A stretch of DNA of 64,000 nucleotides from Acanthaster planci (lineage: Eukaryota; Echinodermata; Asteroidea; Valvatida; Acanthasteridae). Of the stretch, positions 51,101 to 63,455 are shown in pieces. A program made the translations under genes and the position numbers. Numbering within the stretch: the stretch's first letter is position 1; each line of letters opens with the position of its first letter. The notes under the pieces are model-generated. The model ran no database searches. It saw only the letters and a list, made by a program, of their open reading frames with translations, and had not been told where the DNA came from. The stretch is taken from positions 292,885 to 356,884 of the forward strand of contig NW_019091438.1 in assembly GCF_001949145.1 (NCBI RefSeq). The letters are read 5' to 3'.

Positions 51101-52280
51101 TTTGGTCTGCCCCCGCGTGTACCCTCACCAAGGAGCACTCAGCAATATCCCCGTCTGGGTGTCAGGACAGCAGTAGTCTTTAACCCCCTCCCCCGACCCA
51201 AATGATAGTCCCCATACATAAATTAAAAACGTGTTTTCTCTTATATGTAGGCCAATTTCCCGGAAGAGGGAAATTTGCACTTTGTGGTTCCAAGTTCTGC
51301 GGTTTGGTGAACCAGATGACTTAGAATAACCAGACGGGGAATGAAATCCACCCGTACCGAAAAAAAGTGGGGAAGAAGCCCTCTGAAAAAGGTTGTTTCA
51401 TCTTTGAGAAATCAAGCAGTAGGCCTATACAAGTCGTGTAGTAATACAGGATAATGTGTGGCGCTTATAATGTACAGGTATACAGTATCCAGTACATCGT
51501 ACACGGGCAGGTGCACAGGTCTAAACTGGGAAGACAGCTGGTAGTCTGAAAAAAGGTCAATGTTTCCCAGTAAAATGGAAATGAACAGAGAAGAAGCAGA
51601 GGTGCATGTACTGTAACCTCTGTGTGAAACTAGGTTTAGGAAGTAAAATGGGATGACAGAATAAGGAAAATAAACGTAAACCCAAAATAAAGGAGAAAGA
51701 CAGATGATGTCTGTCTGGAGGTTGCAAAGGTTGAAATCTGTAAGTTCATCCTTTGAGAAATTTTTGATCATGGGAAAGCAGTGACATAATAATGATACGC
51801 ACTTTGCTGGAGGTCTGGCTCCGGGTTCACCTACACCATTCTCTCACAGTGTCTTGCTTGTCAGTGGAGGCGTGGGTCCTGTAGACACGCAGATCAACAT
51901 CCCAAGCCTTTGGTGAAGTGTGATGAACAGGAAACAGGTTGTTTTTCCGATGGCGGCGGTTTCTCTACACGCTCAAGTCCACGTCCGTCGATGACCGGGG
52001 CGTGTTTTCTCTTGATCAGGCTGCTTCAATCGTTACCCCGTACCGACTGTTGTTCGGCCTGGCTGCCCCGCCGCTTTGGATTTTTTTGGGGGGTTGTTCA
52101 GGCTTGCTTGGGGAGCATGTCTCTCCATGTACGACCTATCCCCTCACCGTCCCCCTCTGCGCTGAGTGACAAATTCCCGCGCAGACGAGCAGAAAAAACC
52201 CTTACAACCCCCGGAGGTACATTTCAACAGCGACTCGCCTTGGCGAAGGTGCTAAATCCTCCTTCCGCTCGGCCGGTCCG
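48154..52280. other. Upstream flank of Tbx1/10
   Basis: This should contain the Tbx1/10 promoter and 5' UTR, but no TATA box or initiator could be assigned. A 214-codon open frame at 50494-51138 (-) has no recognisable domain and no codon pattern that I trust. B-box-like GTTCGACTCCG near 49877 and A-box-like TGGCTCAGTGG near 49661 are about 200 bases apart and are probably unrelated SINE debris. Confidence 0.5.
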
Positions 52281-52291
52281 AACCACGTGCG

Positions 52292-52742
52292 TATATATAC
52301 ATGTATAAAGAAAAAAAAAACCCGAGACTCCAAAGGAGTAGAGGAGACAAGGGCGAATGGTTTAAAATTGCCTCCGAGAGACGGGCGTCGGTGAAGGCTG
52401 TCTGTGGTTCTAGCAGCCCAGCCGGCCTGTGAGTCGTGTTCGAGTGTGCAGCTTTAGTGATGTTGCCATGCATGTGGCATTACTCCAACAGCGGCTGAGC
52501 CAGTTCGAGCACCCCCGCTGCGCACCAGGTACCTGCGCGTTTCCCCCCGTGGTTACCGGTCGAGGCTGCACCACTCCATAACCATCTCGTTTAGGGCAAG
52601 CGCCCGACGGCGGCGTCCGACAGCGACTCTCTCACCTTCTACGACGTCTCGTTCCCCCTGGGCCCACCACGCCACCCACCTCGGTCAGCACTATCCATTC
52701 CCGTCTCTTTTTTGCCGTCTGGCCGGGTGATTGTTTTCGGAG
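52292..52742 (+). promoter_or_regulatory. Candidate promoter and non-coding first exon
   Basis: TATATATA at 52292-52299 is followed by about 440 bases of GC- and CpG-rich DNA without a convincing ORF, ending at a near-perfect splice donor GGAG|GTAAGT (52742/52743). This is consistent with the 5' UTR exon of a plus-strand gene extending to the right, diverging from Tbx1/10. No downstream exon is proven; the one at 63265 is the only candidate. Confidence 0.35.
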
Positions 52743-55700
52743 GTAAGTCTGTATAGGATTTCGCCCCGAAATCTTTCCTGCAGGGTTTGAACGAGCAAGG
52801 GCAAGTTCACCATCACATCACCCAGAGCATTGCTATTGTGTGGGGTCGAAGGTCATCAATGCATGGAAACAGACGCCATTTTGGTTGTCTCTGTGCATGT
52901 TATTTTGGGCTGTTTGTCAGCCCATTCCTTGAAAATTGGACGGAAATATGCACCTGCTATTATTAATTAGTGAGTTGGTTCATTAAACTCCCTTTATTTT
53001 CGCATGATTGCTTCAGAATTCGGGCATAAGTGCTCTTCTTCGTTGGCGTTCGTTGACGTCTGTTAAGACAACTATGAACATTCAAGCCAAACCGTAAGTT
53101 TCGTTAATGCACTTTCGGCCGGTGTTCCGGAGAAACCTTGTGCTTTCACATTTGACTAGATAAGCGTTGGACCTAAAGCGTAATTTTTCAACATCTTAAC
53201 CTCAAATTAACAGCTTCAGGGTGATTGTCGAAACAAAGGTTATCAACCGGGAACCGATGACAAGTGCCAGACTGCGACGCTGGTTGAGACAAACGACCTT
53301 GAAATATGTTTATTTTCAGAAATATCGTTGTGAATGTGCGGGAGCACCGGTATTAGTCACTCTGTCACTGGGATAGAATTCCTGCATAATCTGTCGATAT
53401 CGAATGTATTGCATTAGCCTGGATGTGCATTGACCGATTCGTTATTAGTTGGAGTAAATCAAGTGAAACGATTTAATTCGTAAAACCAGATGATAAATTC
53501 CTGGATTATTACCGTCAAAAGTGAATCGTCGTTACCACAAAACGTGTCCGGGCTTACAACTTCACCCAAACGCCACGCGGTGGAACGCAAAGTCTCACGA
53601 CAGTGTTGAAAAGAACCTAATGTGACTTTCGCTCATTTAGAGGAATTCTATGGATCTTAAATCTTAGGATGGAAAAGAAACTTGACAAGAGACGATGAGC
53701 TATTTGAAACTATTCTTTCTAAAGGGTTCCCTTATTCTAGATTTATATAAATATCAGTTTTATTTTAAAGATTTCAATGACAGCAGTCGGTACAATTTTT
53801 TTAAAAATTCGTTACTTCTGACAAAATGCCTCGCCACGTACAGTGCAATATGTTGATAACATAACACTTGACATAAAATTCTTGTGACAAAAATATTGCC
53901 AAAAAAAGAGGGGAGAATTAAGATCTGACCGAAAATTGCAGACAGAGAAGTCTAACAAAAGCATGGGTGAAAAAAATCCAAAACTAATATAGTTTCATTT
54001 CATTTTGAATTTCGAAACATGATGTGAACTGGGTTTGGTCAGTTGGTGGCCATGGGCACATCTAATATCATTATGCATCTCCAAGACTAACAGTAATGAC
54101 AACTCGAGAATCCGTGGTCATGTTCACCGTACAGTGCTGTTAAAGAGGCCTCTTGCAAGCGTTTTATGACTTGCAAGCGTACTATGAACCACATTGCAGT
54201 GCATGCAAACATATATTTTTTTCAATCTTCGGGCTAATTTGTTTAAATCCTATTTAATCTATTGATTACTAAAGAAATGACTCAATCACTCTCGAGCAAG
54301 TGATCACATTCACTCACTGGCGGTTTAAAAGTCTATAAAATGAGCCAGGGCCCTTTCGAATTCGTAAAAATCAACATGAACCTGCTGCACCCGATATTCA
54401 CACAAAGGTGGGTGTCACAGTTTGGGCAACAGCGAGAGTGTACACAAACAGCCATGTAGGCCTTCTCTTGCAACACGTCCCAACATCGGTTTTCTCCATT
54501 GGCCTTGCTGTCACCCGCGCCGATACCAGACTATGATTAATTGTACTTAGCTGCGGGTACGATTACAAAGTGACACAGTGCGGCAGGGGTCAAACTGTAC
54601 GACGGGAATGAGGGACAGGGTTGGAGGTCAGCTCTCAGACCCACTTCGAGACACAATGCCAACGTGTGGCTTTTGGCACTTGATGTCTCAGTTGCTGGCT
54701 TTTCTCCGCCATTTTTGTCTCTGTATAAAAGGAGAAGTAACTGATTGTTGTTGCCGACAGCTAAGGAAGAGATTGGGGCCGCAGTTTGAGAACATGAAAA
54801 TTCCTGAAATCTCTCAAAAATATGTAATTTCGTTTAAATTGGGAATAGCCCACATTTACATGTTACAGTGTTGTACTGTTACCCCCAAATCCCTGTTCTT
54901 TGGGCACGAAGATATCAGTGGCTTTCTTCTCATATTTTTTTTGTCGTGAATGTTGTTAAACGAAAGTCGTCCACGTCTAGTTACCTCATCTGACAACGAT
55001 TGCTCCCGTCATTAAGTAACAAAGTTTACATTTGTTCATGTCTTATTATTACTTGACTTCTTGAGACAAAACTTTGATGCAATATAGACTGACAAAGAAG
55101 GCTTTTTCTGAGAGAGACGTGTATAAGCTGACTGCTGAACATGAGATCTTGGAATCTGTCAGTAAAGAAATACATCGCTGCCCTTGCGTTAAAATTAATA
55201 AAATTAGTAGGCAAACCTGTTATTTATGCTTAGACCCATTTCACTTTAACACACACACGCACAAAAAGATAAGTGGTTGATGTAGTAGCTCCAAAAATAT
55301 ATACCGGTACCCACGCAGTGAACCACGTGAGTGGTCACATGACCATGACACCATCTAACAGTAACTTTGTTCAGACTTGGTTTGCCAAGTAATCACCAAT
55401 GATTTAGAGCTGTGGATAATTTGCTGGTCGGAAGGTCTTTAACGTTAAGTCATGCATGGAGGGGTATCACACACATGTAGACGTTTGGTCCGATAAACAT
55501 GAAACAAGAAACCCACAATAAGAGGTCCTATAAAGTATCATTTAAATTTAGAAATTCGAACTGTTCTGATCATAACTCGAATTTGGAAAAGTAAAGCAAG
55601 GACAGGGCCATAATCTTTGGACAGCTCGTCTAATGTTCATCACTAGAGGGCGTGACAGACATAAACACTGTCATCGTTGCATATGATTATAAACTGTATC

Positions 55701-58700
55701 ACACTTTTCTCTATCAGTGAGTTTCCAATAAATGTGTGGGTTCCTCCAAAAAGTCCCCACTTCCAGAAAATAGTATTTCCAAAGAAGTACTTGTCCTAAT
55801 GGAGGTCTATATTCTGAAGTGATTTTTATTATTTTTTTTTATTTTAATAAGTAAACCAGTCGCCATAAGGCCCTGCTTATGGGTAAGGAACTGTCGTTTG
55901 TATGTGAGCAAAGCATTCTGCACGGCAAATTTGCGTGCTTAACAAAGAATCTATTGAGACTTAAGCAGAGGCCGTATACACTGGACGGCATTGAAACTTG
56001 CAACCTCATTTTGTTAAGTAGTTTTTTTTGCTTACAGCTCCAAGGAATTGGACCGTGTGCCATGCCTTACGCCCTAAACATCGATATGGGCAGATCTTAG
56101 GAAGTTGTGTGTCGAGCCGATCACTTTGCAGTTGGGGTCCTAAATCGGTTGCACGCGCCGAGAAGCGCCAGACACGCCTGAAACGCCGCGAATTTCCGCG
56201 CCAATTGCCCGGTACCTCAACACCTCGGCCCGGGCCCGGCCGTCTAAAAACCGGCTCTCTTTCGGAGGCACTGGTGGTGGGCGTGGTTGATGAATGGCAA
56301 GGTGTACAGTGTACGATACGTACACATACAACCATGCTAGACCGGACAAGACTTTGATGTGACTTACACTTGTGCTATAGTGGAGTAACACCCAATGATG
56401 CTTTTTCAGGCAGTTAGTTTAGGGTCTAGGCCCTATCCTACACGGGTGGGTGATACAGATAACATCAGGCAAAACATCATTCCCCGAGAAACACACGCGT
56501 TTAATCCGGCTGTTCACCCACGCAGAAGCGCCGATGAGAAAGCACCAGTGGCGACAGTGTTTACTTTAACATCACAGATTTTAGTTGTGCAACCTATTTC
56601 TAGAATTTGGACAAAAAGCGTATCATATTGGCTTTACTGTAAACACCTAACACTGAGTGATTTCTCCCCCTCCTTTTGTCGAGCCAAAAAGAAGTAAGAT
56701 CGGGAATGACCCCTCTAAAAGGTAAGAGATATATTTACATCTACGTGATCGGCGCTTGTCATTTTTGGCTGCGCACTCATCCGTCAATTACCCGCGGCAT
56801 TTCTCCTTTCTTCCCCCTTCCACAGCACATTCAGACCCTCGCATCTCTAACGTGTGTGGTGCAAGTCCAGAGCCTTCAAGGGGCCGACCTAGGTCGCGGT
56901 CGGTCGGAAGCGCATGGACAATGTAACCAGGGGAATCATGATTGGCCGTGTCAGCTCAGCGCGGGAAGGACGGTTCGCCTTAATGAATTGCTCGTGGGCG
57001 CATTACGAAACGGTAATAACCGCTTAGCGATTTTAAGCCCGCACGGACCAAAAGCAAACTCGTATGTTAGAAAGGCAACAAATCCAGATAAATTCGGCAA
57101 ATTCATTTTACAAGGGAACCGAAGCCTACTTCATTAGCTACTTGGACGGTTCAATATACCCCACTGCCCCCTTGAGACCAGTGGCATAACTAGTGTGAGA
57201 TTTCCGAGAGCCCAGCCAGGGTAACGCACATACACTTTTCGAAGGGGACACCGAAAAGCAAATGAACTGTGGCTGGTGCCATACATAGCTTGTGTACATG
57301 TATGCATCTCGAAATTTAAAATGGGTGGGGGGGGGGGCATCCAGGGCATGGACTTCCGCTGGGGACAACCCCCCCCCGGCATCCTCACATTTCAGACCTG
57401 AGCAGCGGCGTATACTATCCGTCTTTTGGTGTCTGGGGATTCAAAAATACGGCTTAGGCTCATTCGCAATGATGCTGGGATGAAAAAATTAAATGGTGCT
57501 GTTGTCTTAGGGTTTGGTCGCTGATATTTGATAAATATCTACCGATAACTTTCTTTCCTACTTACTTACAAAGTATTTTGGTAAAAGAAAAGGTCCGTCG
57601 GCAAGTTGCCCACCCCCTTGCCCTGCAGGATTCGCCATTGGACCAAGGGAGAGTTAACCCACTGCCTGCTACTGCTGCCAAACTTTCAACCTCTGGATTT
57701 GTTAGCGCAGGCCTCAGATTCGCCCAGCCATGATGAACGTCAGCAGTTTTAATCCCCTTTCCCGCGTGCTTGTCTCAACCTGGCCGACAGTTTGCCTGGA
57801 AGGATTTGCTAGAAGAGAAAATCCGTTTCATTGACAAAAAAGCGACTTAAGCGCTTAGAGAAACGCACGTCAGATAGCATTTTCCCAGCTTTTCAATTTT
57901 CATGCCAAAACTCGAATCCCTAGTTGTTTCCTTCTGGTGGTACACTGTCAGATTTCTACAAACCAGTCCTTTTGAAGATTTTAAAACAACCTGCTGACAA
58001 AGATAAATGTAAAAAGTGATTTCATCTTCGTAAGGTTAGATTTCAACAAAGACAATTGATACTAGTTTCGGCAACTCCATGTGTATTTGTTTTTATTGAT
58101 GAGGTAAGCCAGTAATACTATTCAACAGGAGGTTATAACTCGAAGCAATTGTCTTCGTTTCCTATTTTTCAACCTAGGAGGTGATTACAGTTTACAAGCT
58201 GTGATCATTTTCTCCTCCACTCAAATCCAATAACTCCGCTCCTCCTCCCAGCTCCTCATGCTGGCCGGACGCTGATCTCTTAACCTGTCTGTCGTCGGCT
58301 TCATCCCCGTCCATCACACTCTTCCCTAAGACATTTCCCGGGGCACAATCAGAAACCAGTAATCCAATTAACCCTCTTCCTCCAACCCATTCCGTTTTTG
58401 TCTTTTTCTTAACCCTCCAACTTCGCCGGTTGTCTCAAGGGAAAGGCAGAAAAAAGGGGTCCGCACCGCGCCAAGGCGCTTGCACTATTTTGGAGGGTGC
58501 GAGGACCCCAACTCCGGACTCAGAGTTGTCAGGAGTACGAAGTCGGTGCCCCAGGTTGATAGGCAAGGATGCCTGGCGCTCTTACAAACCTCTAACACTT
58601 TAACACGCTACAAACGTGCATATAGGGGCAGCACTCTCTGTTAAATTTTCAGTATTGAGCTGAGGATTTTGCACGTCCAAAGCCCAGAGCACCCATAACA

Positions 58701-61080
58701 TTTTCCAACCAAATTAATCGTTGGGAAAAAAGCATTCATGTGTAGGTGAACCGACTCCGCTTGAGTGATATACACTTACCGAAGGTCTCACTGGACACGG
58801 CACAGGAAATGACAAGTCGCTAAAAGTTAAATGCCCAGGAAACCAATGGGTCCGCGGATAAAAAAAAATCTCCATCGACGTCACGATGGTGTGACTTCAA
58901 ACGAGACGACCCCAAAGTCTACATGAATCGCCGATTAAGGGAACTTGTGGCTTGGAGATTACGGGGGGGGGGCTCGAACCTTCAAAAGGTCAGCCGCTGA
59001 AAATTGAGCGGGAAATGGACAATTGATAATATTAGTGTTCGGCTGAGAAATAGCAGAGTGAATCAATGATCCTGATACGGGTAGTCAGGGGGTGTGGCAA
59101 GCCGAAGGGTACAGCGTTAGTCCTGCACGCTAGGCAGTCAGGCTTAATTACTAATGAAGACGTAAAAACATGGCAGGAAAAGGTGGCTTAGACCCGTATT
59201 CTCGGAGGTGGCAAAATGTTCATTTACCTCCACCGCGCTACAAAGAGACAATTAAACATTGTTGGAAATGTTTTTCTAATGGACAACAGGCATGAAATCC
59301 CCTCCGCTGAGGTTACTTCGGGTACATATTGACTAAGTTTGAATGACGAGATGCCCAATATTTCACCTATAAAAAAGGCTGATAACTGCCCGCGTTTTCA
59401 GTGCCTAGCAGTGCAGTAGATTTGCCTTTCCAAAATTGTATCTCAAAGGGTTCTGTTCAATGTGTCCTTACATCTTGGGGATTGGAACCGCGACCTCTTG
59501 TTACAAAAGTGACCCAACGAGGGTGAAATGTTGTCCCCCATTAATAACAGTATACACGTATTTAGAAGCAGCCCTCTGGCAGAAATGCGCATGTCTCGGC
59601 TTGCACAAGGGTGTCCATTAACCCTGAATGAAACATTATACGGGTGAAGTTACAGCAGCACACACTGTAAATGTAATCTTTGTGAAAACTATGTTTTCAA
59701 GCCGGTATTAGTACTTCATGTTTTGTTGGCCTCATGCTATATAAGACTTCTCCGTCATGCTGCTTGTATTTATAGGAGTTTGTGGAAATGTTTACAATGA
59801 AGTTTGGGCGGCCCAAAACATCCGAAGATTTATACTTCTTTTTGTTGAGGTCAGTCTTTCGTTGGGTTATTCTTTTTAGGATACCTCCAGACAATGCACT
59901 CTCGTCCAGATGTCATCTATTACCGAGGCTTCATCTCTTTTATTTCCCCAGTCTTCCTTCAGCGTTCCCCTGTCGAAGATCCTATTACCACGACAGATGC
60001 CAGTAGTTATGTATGTTGTTTTCTCGCCTGGAACCCGTTTCCCCAAGCGACAGTCTTGTTGCCTCTGCTAAACCGTAGCTAAACGGTTCCGAACCGCGGG
60101 CTTCTTCGCTGTTCTCAGTCTCCCAGCGTTATTTTTATTTTATTTTATTTTTTGCTTTTTCTTCTTCTGTTTCTTTTTTTACGACGCAATTCGTTCCGGA
60201 CCGGTGCGAAATTGAATTCTTGAGCGGTGACTGCGGGCCTGATGTTCGCAAACGCGCCGGTCAGATTGCGACATCCAGCCTGCGGTAGCCCCCATTCGCG
60301 ACCGAGTGCCCGCCGAGCGCTGACCGTGCACCTTAAATCACCGTCCGCCTAACGAACACCTACAATGAGCGCTGTCTGGATAATAAATTAGCGGGATTCG
60401 GCTACAGAGTGAAACAAATTAGGGGTTTATGAACTTGAAAGTACATGACTTACTTGTCGGTCAGAGACCCCGGTGGTATATACACTATATGCGTTCCAAC
60501 GTCACGACACTGTAACGATCGCATTTCTATGCCAAGTCAATTCCTGCCGAGACCATAAAAATTCTATGATTCAATGGATGCAGGCACTGAACTGATCCTC
60601 GGTCGATCCGACCGTTAAGCCCTGTGGTGAACTGCCTTACATTTGCAGGACACGGGAATGACACACTTAAGCCTTGTGGAAATAATACTGCAGAAAAATG
60701 AAGGGTAGATATTGTTCGGTTTAATGCGAAAAGCAGATTGGTGCCTTACCGCCATGTCGCGTGGTCAAAATGTTATGTGTACTTTTTTTTCCAAGGTGGA
60801 ATAATCTGTGTCGTTTGTGATTACTGTGACCTAGTTGTTTACTTGTGAGATGTTTGCGTCGTGTGTATGCTTCTTTGTGTGATGGTCCAACTGAAGCTCA
60901 GTCTGTCATCGACTGTTGACTGTGTTTGCAGGTTTTTGTCGATCGATGGGTCGGTCCAGCAGTAGTCGATCCCTGGGTCGTTTGTCGGTTGGTATGTCTG
61001 TTTATGCTTGGTCAGGTTGATGATGGTTAGTAGATCGACTGGTTGGTAAAATAAGGCGGTCGATGGAGTGTGCAATTTGG
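52743..61080. other. Gene-poor stretch
   Basis: I find no ORF that combines coding character with splice sites. Notable items are C/G homopolymers (57.33, 57.37, 58.96 kb), a possible SINE B-box on the minus strand near 59.48 kb (GCGGTTCCAATCCCC), and TTGG/TCGAT-rich low-complexity DNA starting near 60.93 kb. Confidence 0.5.
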
Positions 61081-61089
61081 TAGGCACCG

Positions 61090-61690
61090 TCGACATAGTT
61101 TTATTTGGCCGATGCCAATCGATATTATCGATTTATCGCATTTTATTCTTTTTGATTTTCAAGGTATTATAACAGGCATGAAATGCTGGTAAATTGTTCT
61201 AAGGGTACACCCCTATACATCGTAATGGTGTGATCCAATCCACTTTGGCGACATGTTCTATCGTCCGTATTGTGTACGTTGCCTACAAGGGACGGGATAC
61301 ACACTGCCGTGCATGTAGCGATATCATCAGCACGCAATGCTAATCTACGTACGTTTGGTTAGCAAATAATTCTCAGTTTTGGAGGATAAATTTTGTGAGA
61401 TTTTTGAGGAAAAGTGTAAGCGAATTATTGAGTGCGAGACCGTGATAAGTGACTGAATTTATCCTTCAAATGCCGCTGTATAAGCCGCCGGAGTATAAGC
61501 CACAGGGACATTTTCACTCAGTGTGAGAACCAATTTTCAATACAGTTCGTTCCTCAGTAGCGATATTTTCGATATATTTTCAATATCGATGTTTTCAAAG
61601 TTTCGATATTTGTCAATATTACCAAATAACTAACATCGGCGATATCGATATCAAACTCATATCGATAATATCGATATATCGATGTATCCA
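61090..61690. mobile_element. Possible inserted element bounded by TATCGAT-rich inverted arms
   Basis: The left arm (61106-61140) contains ATCGATATTATCGAT. The right arm (61555-61685) contains the same word inverted plus many GATATCGATAT variants. In between lie unrelated DNA and the phrase TATAAGCCGCCGGAGTATAAGCC. TTGG-rich low-complexity DNA on the left (60.93-61.08 kb) resumes on the right (61.70-61.77 kb), as expected if the element inserted into it. There is no transposase. The exact ends are unclear. Confidence 0.4.
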
Positions 61691-62538
61691 CGGCGCCTAC
61701 AGTTTGGTTGGTTGGATCGTTGCTTTATAGTTGGCTGGTTGGGGATGGCTGGCTGGCTTGTTTGGTTGTAGTTCAGATGTCTCACGTGTTGCTTTCTAAA
61801 TTAACACATTTTAAGTGGCATTTTGTAGGGTTGCACCGCTATGGCAGGGGTGTTCTCAACCAGCTATTTGTAGCATTCGACTTGAAGACAAGTCGAACAC
61901 CCTGTTTCTTCAACTGTTGGTGGAAAATTTCAAACATGGTTCGTGCAAACAAACAAGCAAAGGAAACGTGAAATCCCAAAACCTTATTGCTTGATACTAT
62001 CTGATCCTTTTTATACAAACTGTAACCTTGCACGAGTGGACGACCGCTGGCCGACCTAAAGACGTAACACAGAATGTCTGCATTGTCGACTTCTGTCGGC
62101 CTAGGCCGGTGAGTGAATTGAACCGACAGCATTCATGGCAGGAGCGCGCGAGAGGTGGATCATAGAGGGAACCGCCTGGGCGTTCACCCAGACACCACTG
62201 ATGTCTCTAATACCTCCTCGGCCCAGTCCTCGATCCTTCATCGCACCCTGTACCGGAAAATGCTCCGTCGAGCCCGGGTAGCCAGACAAGTCTTTCGTCT
62301 GCCTGTCTGCCTCGCCCGGTACCATCTGACGGAGTTTTCCTGCAGCCCCTTGTCGTGAGCAGGCCCCGGCTACAAATTGAGGGTTACAGACAGAATGACC
62401 CTGTCTTTGAACGATGCTGTTCGACAGTTAAGAAAGTACAGTGTTTAAGGAATTTAACGATTGACGGTTCTAAATTTCCCATCTTTTCTGTCACAACGGT
62501 TGCAGTCTTGTTCACTTAAGACCCAGGGCTCTTCTTAT

Positions 62539-62724
62539 TTAGGTCAAAGACCACTGAAGAGACTTTTCAATTGCCATGAGGAGGGAGTCCTTGGTGTCGG
62601 CCAATAAAAGTTGAAGGAACCGTCGGTCTTCTTGAGGTCCCTGCGTCGCTCTTGGCCCGAGTTCACATGGACTTGATAAGAGCAGTGTTATTATTAGCAG
62701 ACACCGCCAAACACGATCACTCAT
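62539..62724 (-). CDS. Candidate 61-residue ORF with signal-peptide-like N-terminus
   Basis: The ATG at 62724 has A at -3. The product starts MSDRVWRCLLIITLLLSSPC: a basic residue, a hydrophobic core of about 11 residues and a small-residue cleavage region, as in a secretory signal. The remainder (QEDRRFLQLLLADTKDSLLM and onward) is amphipathic and includes a dibasic RR. It could be a small secreted peptide precursor or a first exon that splices onward. No family is recognised, and at this length chance is a real possibility. Confidence 0.25.
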   Translation of the reverse strand: MSDRVWRCLLIITLLLSSPCELGPRATQGPQEDRRFLQLLLADTKDSLLMAIEKSLQWSLT

Positions 62725-63121
62725 CTTCCCGTGTTGTCCCTTCCCTTTCCCCGCTCCCCCTCTGCGAAGAGCTCCCCCAGTTGCTCGGAATCGTTTGAAC
62801 CGCTCTCGACACGCCTGGGCTTGACATCTCCTCTTCCCATCCGCGGTTATTGTCCCGTCCGCGCTAATCTTCCTCATCTCGGGGTTGATTGTTTTTAAAG
62901 GGACCCACTGGCATAAGGGAAAGGACTGTAAGTTGAAAACGACGTGACGTATTTTATGTGCATAAACAGCGCCCCCTGCTGGCTAATGACTGCCAGACGG
63001 AAAATGGGCAAAGAGATAGCCCTGCCGGTCTCTCTAAGCACCTTTTATAGACGGTAGCCTGAATAAATTGATGCATTTCGTCTTGATACGTCTTAGGTAT
63101 AAGAGGTTACCCATGAAACAA

Positions 63122-63149
63122 AAAACAAACAAACAAACAAACAAAAAAC
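63122..63149. repeat. AAAC microsatellite
   Basis: Tandem CAAA units with an A-rich edge; simple repeat. Confidence 0.85.
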
Positions 63150-63264
63150 AGTGAAAACATAAACAAGCCCTTTTGATACGCCCCAATTGGGGGAGAGCAC
63201 TGTTGACTACTCCAAGATGTCACAGGTCATAGGTCACTCTTAACCGACATTTTGCTTTTCCCAG

Positions 63265-63455
63265 ATGATACTGTAGCCTCATCTTGTGTGATTTGTCAGT
63301 TGTTGCACGCGAGAGTTTCTTGTTTCCGGAAGCCGTCCTGTATTGGATCTAATGACGATTATGATGGCAAAGTGGTGTGCACTGACTGTGGTCGTAGGAC
63401 ATGTATTTGCTATTGCAACCTCGTCCCCTTAGCGTCGAGAAGTACGCTACCATAA
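63265..63455 (+). CDS. Candidate cysteine-rich terminal exon
   Basis: A strong acceptor (TTTTGCTTTTCCCAG, ends 63264) opens a frame of 62 residues ending at a TAA. It has nine cysteines in about 45 residues, arranged CVIC, SC, SC, VVCTDC, TCICYC. The spacing suggests a disulfide-rich or zinc-binding module, but I do not recognise the family. The frame needs two bases from a previous exon, which was not found in the window. The TATA/donor patch at 52.3-52.74 kb is the only visible candidate first exon. It may be the end of an unknown gene, or chance. Confidence 0.3.

Noticed and set aside
50494-51138. 214-codon open frame on the minus strand
   Set aside because: It is the longest open frame not linked to a named gene, but it has no domain I recognise, no splice context, and overlapping frames of similar length. 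I could not support it as coding.
59474-59495. B-box-like sequence on the minus strand
   Set aside because: GCGGTTCCAATCCCC resembles a T-arm, but no convincing A-box accompanies it. Too weak to call a tRNA or SINE.
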